The notes below the pieces were generated by a model, which was not told the origin of the DNA, did no database searches, and was given only the letters and a program-made list of their open reading frames with translations. A stretch of 5,478 nucleotides of DNA, from contig JASHVU010000355.1 of NCBI GenBank assembly GCA_030044455.1, positions 1 to 5,478 on the forward strand, in the 5' to 3' direction. The position numbers and the translations under genes were made by a program. This document shows, piece after piece, positions 1 to 5,478 of the stretch. Position 1 is the stretch's first letter, and every line of letters starts with the position of its first letter. Source of the stretch: Acidobacteriaceae bacterium. GTDB taxonomy: Bacteria; Acidobacteriota; Terriglobia; Terriglobales; Acidobacteriaceae.

Positions 1-2
1 CG

Positions 3-1871
3 GTGATGACCAACCTGCCCACCTGCATGAACTGCCATTCCTTTTCTCCCGACGGCAAAACCATGGGCATCGATCTCGATGGGCCCAAGAATGACAAAGG
101 CCTGTACGCAATTGTGCCGGTGTCGAAGCGGATGGCCATTCGCAACCAGGACACGGTGCGCTGGAGCGCTTTCCAGGAAGACCTGAACGCGAAAACCCAG
201 GCCCCTTCGATCAAACGCTTCGGCTTCATGTCCCAAGTCTCGCCCGACGGTCGCTACGTGGTTACGTCGATCGGCCCCCCCAGGTTAGGCAACAGCCACG
301 ACAAAGAGCATCCGGGATTTACGACCGGCATGTCAGAGCGGCTGTTCAGCATCAACTACCACCACCTCGACTTTACCCAGGTCTTTTATCCCACGCGCGG
401 CATTCTGGCCTGGTACGACCGCGAGGAGAAGAAGCTGAAACCCCTGCCGGGGGCCGACGATCCGAACTTTGTTCAGACCAGCGCCTTCTGGTCGCCGGAC
501 GGGAAATATCTGATCTTCAGCCGCGCCGAAGCCAGGGATCCATATCCCGCCAATGCGCCCAAGCCAACTTTCGCCGGCGATCCGCGCGAGCCGCAGATTC
601 AGTACGACCTCTACCGCATTCCGTTCAACAATGGCCGCGGCGGCAAGGCGGAGCCGATTGTGGGCGCGTCGCACAATGGCATGAGCAATAACTTCCCCAA
701 AGTGTCGCCGGACGGCAAGTGGATCGTTTTCGTGGAGAACCACAACGGCCTGCTGATGCGGCCTGACAGCAAGCTCTACATTGTGCCCTTCGCAGGCGGC
801 AAGGCGCGGATAATGCGTTGCAATCTGTGGCGGATGAATTCGTGGCACACGTTTTCGCCCAACGGCCGGTGGCTGGCTTTTTCATCGAAGGCGCGCACAC
901 CCTACACGCAATTGATGCTGACGCACATCGACGCGCATGGCAACGATTCGCCGGCGATTCTCGTCGAGAACTCCACGGCGGCGAATCGCGCCGTCAATAT
1001 TCCTGAGTTCGTGAATGTCCCCGGCGACGGTTCTGAGCCCAGTATTGAGAAGATCGATCCACAGGCGACCGAGTTTTATGGCGTGGCCAACGAGGCCTAC
1101 GAAAAAATGGCAAGCGACCAGATGCCGGAGGCGGTGGACCTCTTCCGCAAGGCGATCGCGCTGGACCCCGATGACCCTTCGGCTCACTTTGCCATGGCTA
1201 CTGCGTTGAGCAAAGTCGGCCAGGAACATGAGGCGACCGAACAGTACCGCCAGGCCTGCACGCTCGATCCCAACAACGCAGAATGGCTTGCGAGCCTGGC
1301 CATGTCGCTGGCTGTGAATGGCGACATGGATGCGGCGATTGAGACCTGGCGCAAGTCTCTTGAGATCGACCCCGCGAACGCCGAAGTGGAATCCATGCTG
1401 GGAGCAGCACTGTTTCAGAGCGGCAAGCAACTGGACGGCATCGCCACACTGCGCAAGGCGGTGGAAATGGATCCCAAGTTGGCCGGCGCGCACAAGGAAC
1501 TGGGATTGTCGCTGTCGCAGATGGGACAGATGGACGAAGCGGTGGATGAGTTGCAGACAGCCGTCGATCTAAAGCCGGATTCAGCCGAGTATCGCTTCAA
1601 CCTGGGATTCGTTCTCAGCATGCGCGGAGACTTCAGCAAAGCGATCGTTTCATTGAGAGCCGCAATCACCATGAGCGGGGGCAAAGATTGGCGCTTTCTG
1701 GCGGTTTTGGCCGGCGCGTACGATAAGTCCGGCCGGCCTGCAGATGCAGTTGAAGCCGCGCAGCAGGCGCTCAACGTGGCGGTTGCGCAGCACGACAGCG
1801 AGGCAGCAGCACAACTTCGCGGCGCGCTCGAGCATTTCCAACAGGAGGCAGCGCAACCGCCCAGTCAATAA
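3..1871 (+). CDS. PD40 beta-propeller / TPR repeat protein with a CXXCH motif (5' truncated)
   Basis: The frame is open from the window edge, so the N-terminus is missing; the GTG at 3 and ATG at 6 are probably internal codons. Numbering from base 3, residues 8-12 read CMNCH, a CXXCH motif of the kind that binds heme c. Five WD40-like PD40 motifs (SPDG/SPNG followed by a beta strand) begin near residues 15, 80, 164, 235 and 285, indicating a TolB-type propeller. From about residue 357 to 594 there are seven consecutive 34-residue TPR units with the usual A/G/A pattern and DP(D/N) turns, then a short Gln/Ala-rich tail. Propellers and TPRs are protein-interaction scaffolds. The CXXCH motif, if real, implies export and heme attachment in the periplasm, but no signal peptide can be seen here. 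No enzymatic role is recognisable. No clear intrinsic terminator follows the stop. The architecture is confident; the function is unknown. Confidence 0.88.
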   Translation: MMTNLPTCMNCHSFSPDGKTMGIDLDGPKNDKGLYAIVPVSKRMAIRNQDTVRWSAFQEDLNAKTQAPSIKRFGFMSQVSPDGRYVVTSIGPPRLGNSHDKEHPGFTTGMSERLFSINYHHLDFTQVFYPTRGILAWYDREEKKLKPLPGADDPNFVQTSAFWSPDGKYLIFSRAEARDPYPANAPKPTFAGDPREPQIQYDLYRIPFNNGRGGKAEPIVGASHNGMSNNFPKVSPDGKWIVFVENHNGLLMRPDSKLYIVPFAGGKARIMRCNLWRMNSWHTFSPNGRWLAFSSKARTPYTQLMLTHIDAHGNDSPAILVENSTAANRAVNIPEFVNVPGDGSEPSIEKIDPQATEFYGVANEAYEKMASDQMPEAVDLFRKAIALDPDDPSAHFAMATALSKVGQEHEATEQYRQACTLDPNNAEWLASLAMSLAVNGDMDAAIETWRKSLEIDPANAEVESMLGAALFQSGKQLDGIATLRKAVEMDPKLAGAHKELGLSLSQMGQMDEAVDELQTAVDLKPDSAEYRFNLGFVLSMRGDFSKAIVSLRAAITMSGGKDWRFLAVLAGAYDKSGRPADAVEAAQQALNVAVAQHDSEAAAQLRGALEHFQQEAAQPPSQ

Positions 1872-2001
1872 ATAATCCAGATGTCCTGTGTCCCTTACTT
1901 TATGGGGGCATGCAAAAAACCTTGGCTCCTTTCAAAAACATCCTCTATTTAAATCGCGCCGCATTCACGACCGACTCCATCATTCATCGTTTTTTTAATG
2001 A

Positions 2002-2014
2002 CCTGTTAAACAGG
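2002..2014. promoter_or_regulatory. Perfect 13-bp palindrome, possible operator
   Basis: CCTGTT and AACAGG are exact inverted repeats around a single central A. The site lies 64 bp before the start codon at 2079 and overlaps the place where a -35 element would sit for the TATGAT at 2032. A dimeric regulator bound here could repress or activate the downstream gene. No regulator family is recognised from the motif, and no regulator gene is in the window. Confidence 0.35.
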
Positions 2015-2037
2015 CGTGATGCGGCCGACCCTATGAT
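2007..2037 (+). promoter_or_regulatory. Candidate promoter for the secreted protein gene
   Basis: A TATGAT hexamer at 2032-2037 matches five of six positions of the sigma70 -10 consensus. It would place the transcript start about 35 bases before the start codon at 2079. The upstream partner is poor: TAAACA at 2007-2012 matches four of six positions of TTGACA, but with a long 19-bp spacer. The region just upstream is AT-rich, including seven T at 1990-1996. This is a pattern match only; an activator-dependent or alternative sigma factor promoter is equally possible. Confidence 0.3.
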
Positions 2038-2062
2038 TTTGCATTGCGCCCCCGCATGACTC

Positions 2063-2068
2063 AGGAGG
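2063..2068 (+). promoter_or_regulatory. Ribosome binding site of the secreted protein gene
   Basis: AGGAGG is a full Shine-Dalgarno match and ends 10 bases before the ATG at 2079. A second ATG at 2071 is only two bases from it and opens a three-codon frame that ends at 2082, so the ATG at 2079 is the real start. Confidence 0.8.
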
Positions 2069-2078
2069 TCATGAAAAC

Positions 2079-3878
2079 ATGAATACACGCGTTTTGAAGG
2101 TGTTTGCCGCAGCGTTGGCGGCAACATTGTCATTCAGTCCACTTGCCGTTCCATTGAAAGCCCAGAACCTCGATCGCAGCCAGGCCATCAATCATCTTCC
2201 CGACCCTTTTCATGGTTTTGTACCGGGCAGCATCGTTTTGAGCGGCACAGTCTACGTTGGCAATGCCGACACTGTCACGCCTGGTGAGGTATTGCCGTTC
2301 GGCTGTCTGAACACCGGCCCCGTCACGAACCCTAACGCCGCCACTGTCAATGTGCCGCTCCTGCCGCCGTCCACCAGCACCACCGCCGCGACGGTGACCT
2401 GCGGGTATGCCAGTGATAACGGCGAATACCCCAATCTCCATGACAGTCACAACGTTTGGAACAACGCCAGTACCGATGGGAGCTTCGGAGTCTCCTCACC
2501 CATCGTTCTATGGGACCTGGCCCCCAATGGCTTCGAATTGGGTGAGCTGCGCGTTCCCAGCGGCGAGATCGTGACCAGCTTCAGCTCCAAATCAGAGCTT
2601 GCACTGAATCGCTCGGCAGACGGCAGGAGCCTTACCTTCATGGGTTATCGCGGTGGCCCTGGCTGCCCAACGCTCACTCTTGACCCGACCACCAACATCC
2701 TCACGCAAGGAACCAACGTAGGCCCCGATTCGCCCACCGCGCCCAACCTGCTCGATGTTTCGGCCTCCAGCACACCTGGCCTCTGTGATCCCACCAATCC
2801 CTCGGTCGCAAGCTATGCCGGCGCAATCGGCCCCACCGCTTATTACCGCTCCGTCGCCGAAGTAGACGCCTGGGGCCACATCACATACACCGATGGCGAT
2901 GCCTACAGCGGTGACAACTCCCGCGCTTCAATCAAGGCCGGCAATGAGCTGTATTACTCGGTTGGAAATGACAACAACGGCGGGCTTTCGAAAAAGCAAA
3001 TGGGCGAGACGACCCTTGGCTTTAATCTCTCCCACTCTACGGGCGCCGAACTGTTCGTTCCTGGCGCAGCACCGCTCGTCCCGCCCGCCAACAACATGAT
3101 TTCCTATTTCCTTTTCTCAGGAGACAAGCCGGGTAAGGACACCAACTTCCGCGGTCTTACGATCTTTGACAATACGCTTTATGTTGCCAAGGGAAGCGGC
3201 GGCAACGGCATTAATACCGTCTATCAGCTCGGTACTCCGGGGACTCTACCCACTACCGCCAATGCCCCTTCCGGCGGTCTGGTAGACGAACCTGAAACCA
3301 CCCTTCCCGGATTCCCCAACACCAGCGCCAGCACGGCCAGCCCGGGCGGCGCCTATCCCTTTGGCATTTGGTTCGCCAATCCCACTACTCTTTACGTTTG
3401 CGATGAGGGCGACCTGATCTACACGGCGGGCCAGACCATTAACGGACAGGCGAACGTTGCCGACTCCGGTACGCTGGCGACCGCCGGCCTGCAAAAGTGG
3501 GTCCTCACCACGCCCTCGGGCGGCAGCCCAACCTGGGTGCGCGAGTATGTCATCCAGAATGGACTCGACCTTGGCGTGCCTTACAGCGTTCCGGATTATC
3601 CCGCTTCAATTGAGCCCGCAACCGGCGGCTGCCGCAACATCACCGGCCAAGTCAACTGGGACGGAACCGCCACAATCTATGCGATCACATCCACCATCAG
3701 CCAGAACGGCGACAACGGCGCCGATCCCAACAAGCTGGTAGTTGTCACCGATCGCGTCAGCGATTCTCAGCCTGCAACCCACGGCTATCTCGACACGTTC
3801 TTTACAGTTCGCTCGGCCCGCGCCGGCGAAGCCTTCCGCGGTGTCGCCTTTGCGCCCGAAGACTTCTCCTTCCGGTAG
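2079..3878 (+). CDS. Secreted beta-propeller-like protein of unknown function
   Basis: The 599-residue product begins with a clear signal peptide: a short basic start (R4, K7), a hydrophobic core at about residues 8-26 and a likely cleavage after A28 (LKA-QN). The mature part is rich in Gly, Asn, Thr, Ser and Pro, as is typical of all-beta exported proteins. Several blade-like stretches are visible: a PD40-like SADGRSLTFMGY at 179-190, a segment around Y255-Y256, and FRGLTIFDNTLYVAKGSGG at 357-375. A related FRGVAFAP lies close to the C-terminus and could close a propeller. Six cysteines (76, 108, 196, 236, 441, 518) could form disulfides after export. There is no lipobox, sorting anchor or transmembrane segment after the signal peptide, so it is probably periplasmic or released. 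I recall similar conserved hypothetical proteins in other bacteria but no assigned function. A strong ribosome site before it and a terminator after it suggest a single-gene transcript. Confidence 0.87.
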   Translation: MNTRVLKVFAAALAATLSFSPLAVPLKAQNLDRSQAINHLPDPFHGFVPGSIVLSGTVYVGNADTVTPGEVLPFGCLNTGPVTNPNAATVNVPLLPPSTSTTAATVTCGYASDNGEYPNLHDSHNVWNNASTDGSFGVSSPIVLWDLAPNGFELGELRVPSGEIVTSFSSKSELALNRSADGRSLTFMGYRGGPGCPTLTLDPTTNILTQGTNVGPDSPTAPNLLDVSASSTPGLCDPTNPSVASYAGAIGPTAYYRSVAEVDAWGHITYTDGDAYSGDNSRASIKAGNELYYSVGNDNNGGLSKKQMGETTLGFNLSHSTGAELFVPGAAPLVPPANNMISYFLFSGDKPGKDTNFRGLTIFDNTLYVAKGSGGNGINTVYQLGTPGTLPTTANAPSGGLVDEPETTLPGFPNTSASTASPGGAYPFGIWFANPTTLYVCDEGDLIYTAGQTINGQANVADSGTLATAGLQKWVLTTPSGGSPTWVREYVIQNGLDLGVPYSVPDYPASIEPATGGCRNITGQVNWDGTATIYAITSTISQNGDNGADPNKLVVVTDRVSDSQPATHGYLDTFFTVRSARAGEAFRGVAFAPEDFSFR

Positions 3879-3908
3879 AGACCGGTAACACCGGCAGCAA
3901 CTCGTGAG

Positions 3909-3944
3909 GGCTCCCCGGGCGCAAGGAACTCGGGGAGCCTTTTT
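3909..3944 (+). terminator. Rho-independent terminator after the secreted protein gene
   Basis: A perfect 9-bp GC-rich stem (GGCTCCCCG at 3909-3917, CGGGGAGCC at 3931-3939) encloses a 13-base loop and is followed by five T at 3940-3944. It starts 30 bases after the stop codon at 3876-3878. The T tract lies only on the + strand side, so it should stop + strand transcription and not the convergent - strand operon. Confidence 0.92.
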
Positions 3945-4016
3945 GCTGCAGATCGGAGGAAGTGCTCAAGGTGGCGAAATTGGTTGGCAAACACGACCGC
4001 GTATTTACGACGCCAG

Positions 4017-4457
4017 TCATATCTCTCTCAGGCCGAGAGTATTCAGGAGTGCATCGGTTCGCTGCCGCATGACGGCGAACGTTCGTTCAACCTTTTTCGG
4101 GATCTCCGCTGCCGCGATCGGTCCGACGTCTTCTACTTCCCAGACCTCAATTCGCTGCCGCTCCGGCTCAATCCAATCCTCGCAGAACCTGAGGTGTTCC
4201 GTTTCCATAAATACCAGCACATCGCTTGCGCGCACGAGCATCGCCGTGGTTCGTTGCCAATTCTCTGCGGCATACGATGTGAGTGAGTATTGGGCCAAAA
4301 TCTCCGCCGCGTAGGTCGAGATCGGCGTGTCGCCGTCCCGTCCGGCCGCGATCCCACTTGAAAGAACATGCATCCCGGCATCGCACCTTGAAGCGCAATA
4401 CGCCTCGGCGATGCGGCTACGGTAGATGTTACCGGTGCAGATAAAGTGGATTCTCAT
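4017..4457 (-). CDS. Low-molecular-weight protein tyrosine phosphatase-like protein
   Basis: The 146-residue product has the length and layout of the LMW phosphatase / arsenate reductase-like family, cytoplasmic enzymes that hydrolyse phosphotyrosine through a cysteinyl-phosphate intermediate. The P-loop CTGNIYRS at residues 7-14 supplies the nucleophile C7 and phosphate-binding R13 (C-X5-R), with N10 and S14 also conserved. SSGIAAG at 33-39 matches the following SAG strand-loop of the family. The usual general-acid DP motif is not present as such; D110 in EVWEVEDVG is the likely counterpart. Oddities are Y12 where many members have a second Cys and R15 where Pro is common. The ATG start gives the P-loop its normal distance from the N-terminus, though no good Shine-Dalgarno precedes it. 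It begins 24 bases after the aroK stop, so co-transcription and perhaps translational coupling are likely. Fold assignment is strong; substrate is unknown, and arsenate or another phosphate ester is possible. Confidence 0.85.
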   Translation of the reverse strand: MRIHFICTGNIYRSRIAEAYCASRCDAGMHVLSSGIAAGRDGDTPISTYAAEILAQYSLTSYAAENWQRTTAMLVRASDVLVFMETEHLRFCEDWIEPERQRIEVWEVEDVGPIAAAEIPKKVERTFAVMRQRTDALLNTLGLREI

Positions 4458-4481
4458 AACAAGCGTTCGTACAGGATCGCG

Positions 4482-5039
4482 TCAATGCTGGCTGCGCGAA
4501 TGGGCTGCCTGTATAACGGCTTCGGCAACTTCTTCCGGAGTAAGAGCGTCTGACGTGATGGAAATATGCGCGGTGCGATAGAGCGGCAAACGGCGCGTGT
4601 AGCGGCTTTCGAGGTTGGCGCGATCAGCCAGTACCGGGCGCTCATTCTCTGTGCCGCCGCAACGGACCAGTGTGGTTTCAAGCGCGACTTCGAGGTGCAC
4701 CAGCAACGTGCCCGCGCCAGTGAGCAGTAACTCGCGCGTTTCAGCGCGCTCAATTGCGCCGCCGCCGAGAGCCAGAACAAGATTGTCGGTCGCGGCAAGT
4801 CGGGCGATGGTCGCGTGCTCTATTTCGCGAAAGGCTGCTTCGCCATGGCGCGCAAAGATCTCGGCAATTCTCGATCCGGAGTCGGCCTCGATCACATTGT
4901 CGGCGTCGATGAAATGCCATCCCAGCCGCGCAGCCACCAGCGGGCCCACGGTGCTCTTGCCCGAGCCCATAAAGCCGGTAAGCACGATGCGTTGAACGGG
5001 CACGGCGGCGTTTCGATGATTGTTGCCAGCCGAGGTCAT
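4482..5039 (-). CDS. aroK: Shikimate kinase
   Basis: The enzyme uses ATP to phosphorylate shikimate at the 3-hydroxyl, the fifth step of the cytoplasmic shikimate pathway to chorismate. With the ATG at 5039 the product has 185 residues, normal for the family. All signature elements are present: Walker A GFMGSGKST at 22-30; FIDAD at 43-47, where D47 corresponds to the catalytic, shikimate-binding Asp; FREIE at 70-74 with substrate-binding R71; GGG at 92-94; lid arginine R134 in ENERPVLA; and R150 before PLY, the second shikimate-binding Arg. An in-frame TTG at 5135 would add 32 residues of non-family sequence and overlap the upstream gene, so it is rejected as the start. A GAGGA at 5042-5046 lies just before the ATG, rather close at two bases. 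The 88-bp gap upstream holds a TATAGT (5094-5099) without a good -35 partner, so an own promoter is uncertain. The phosphatase-like gene follows closely downstream. Confidence 0.96.
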   Translation of the reverse strand: MTSAGNNHRNAAVPVQRIVLTGFMGSGKSTVGPLVAARLGWHFIDADNVIEADSGSRIAEIFARHGEAAFREIEHATIARLAATDNLVLALGGGAIERAETRELLLTGAGTLLVHLEVALETTLVRCGGTENERPVLADRANLESRYTRRLPLYRTAHISITSDALTPEEVAEAVIQAAHSRSQH

Positions 5040-5109
5040 TGTCCTCAGTATAGGGAAGGAGGCGGTGTTAGCGGAGCTTGTGAGCAGCGTAGTACTATAG
5101 TGGCCTTTT

Positions 5110-5123
5110 CTGACCCCTGACCC
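5110..5123. repeat. Tandem 7-bp repeat between the EamA gene and aroK
   Basis: CTGACCC occurs twice back to back (5110-5116 and 5117-5123) and is followed by another CTG. Read on the - strand it is GGGTCAG twice. It lies just after the stop codon of the EamA-type gene and upstream of the TATAGT in the aroK leader. It may be chance, a degraded intergenic repeat or a regulator site; nothing in the window separates these. Confidence 0.5.
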
Positions 5124-5127
5124 TGCT

Positions 5128-5478
5128 TCACGCAAACACCATTACCATCGCGCCCACGGTGATGAGCGCGCCGCCGACCAGGGCGGCGGAGTTCAGCTTT
5201 TCACCCAGCAGGAGCCATGCAAAGACCATCACCAGGGGGACGGAGAGTTTGTCGAGAGGAGCGACGCGCGAGGCAGGCCCCAGCTGCAGCGCGCGAAAGT
5301 AGCACAACCACGAAAGCCCGGTGGCCAGGCCCGAAAGTGTGAGATACAGGATCGTCCGCCGGTCAAGCGAGCGGATCTCGCCGTGCTTGCCCAGCGCCAG
5401 AGCGATGCCCCACGCAAACACCACTACCACCGTTGTGCGCAGAGCGGTGGCCAGGTTTGAGTCAACGTGCGCCACGCC
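5128..5478 (-). CDS. Single-domain EamA/DMT-family membrane protein (N-terminus cut by window edge)
   Basis: The visible 3' part has 115 residues counted from the Val codon at 5473-5475. The frame runs on through a Gly codon to the window edge, so that GTG is not the start. Four hydrophobic segments are clear at about residues 14-29, 41-66, 79-92 and 97-114. The pattern VDSNLATALRT near the cut end, GLSWLCYFRALQLG (53-66), ASRVAPLDKLSV (68-79) and LLLGE (88-92) is characteristic of short one-domain EamA proteins of about 140 residues (COG2510 type as I recall it). Roughly 25 residues and the first helix are therefore missing. EamA proteins are inner-membrane drug/metabolite transporters; a single domain would have to dimerise to equal the usual ten-helix form. 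The substrate cannot be read. It lies upstream of aroK in the same direction, 88 bp apart, so linkage is possible but not shown. Confidence 0.87.
   Translation of the reverse strand, partial: GVAHVDSNLATALRTTVVVVFAWGIALALGKHGEIRSLDRRTILYLTLSGLATGLSWLCYFRALQLGPASRVAPLDKLSVPLVMVFAWLLLGEKLNSAALVGGALITVGAMVMVFA

Noticed and set aside
333..1493. Long - strand frames of 171 and 203 codons opposite the propeller-TPR gene
   Set aside because: They are antisense to strongly supported PD40 and TPR coding sequence, have no recognisable motif, and are explained by third-position GC bias.
1071..1784. Regular 102-base periodicity suggesting a DNA repeat array
   Set aside because: The period is 34 codons and reflects the seven TPR units; the DNA itself is diverged and is not a true tandem repeat.
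1922..1954. TTGGCT followed 18 bp later by TATTTA as a promoter
   Set aside because: Both hexamers match their consensus poorly and would give a leader of over 100 bases. The TATGAT at 2032 is a better candidate.
1990..1996. Run of seven T as the terminator tract of the propeller-TPR gene
   Set aside because: No stable GC-rich stem precedes it, and it lies almost 120 bases after the stop codon; it is better read as AT-rich promoter DNA.
3904..4314. A + strand open frame of 136 codons opposite the phosphatase gene
   Set aside because: It starts inside the terminator hairpin and runs antisense to a well-supported phosphatase-like gene. Its translation is Ser/Arg-rich with no recognisable domain, as expected of a shadow frame in GC-rich DNA.
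5047..5052. TATACT (- strand) as a -10 element for aroK
   Set aside because: It lies only seven bases before the ATG and abuts the ribosome site, leaving no room for a leader, and it has no TTGACA-like partner at 17 bp.
5040..5135. Extension of shikimate kinase to a TTG start at 5135
   Set aside because: It would overlap the end of the EamA-type gene, and the added 32 residues do not resemble the family. The ATG at 5039 gives a normal length and normal distance to Walker A.

Overview
The window is GC-rich and gene-dense. It looks like the chromosome of a soil-type Gram-negative bacterium, most likely an acidobacterium (Terriglobia-like). That placement is inference: it rests on the PD40-propeller/TPR protein with a CXXCH motif, on the style of the secreted propeller-like protein, and on base composition. 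No rRNA or other marker gene is present to confirm it.

Layout. The left two thirds (about 1-3944) is read on the + strand. It starts with the 3' part of a large gene encoding a beta-propeller plus seven TPR repeats, with a CXXCH motif at the truncated end. A 207-bp AT-richer spacer follows, holding a candidate promoter, a perfect 13-bp palindrome and a strong Shine-Dalgarno. Next is a 599-residue exported protein of unknown function, closed by a textbook intrinsic terminator at 3909-3944.

The right third (4017-5478) is read on the - strand, converging on the first block. In transcription order it holds a single-domain EamA/DMT-type membrane protein (its N-terminus lies outside the window), shikimate kinase (aroK), and a low-molecular-weight protein tyrosine phosphatase-like protein 24 bp behind aroK. 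The last two probably share a transcript.

How the genes work together. AroK catalyses the fifth step of the shikimate pathway to chorismate. The phosphatase-like gene is probably co-transcribed, but nothing shows a biochemical link. The two + strand genes both encode propeller-type proteins likely to act outside the cytoplasm, but each seems to have its own transcription signals and no shared pathway can be read from the sequence. I found no mobile element, CRISPR array, RNA gene or phage trace, and no evidence of a wholly new multi-gene system. The items most worth a second look are the CXXCH-propeller-TPR protein, the uncharacterised secreted protein with its palindrome-marked upstream region, and the phosphatase with an atypical active-site loop.
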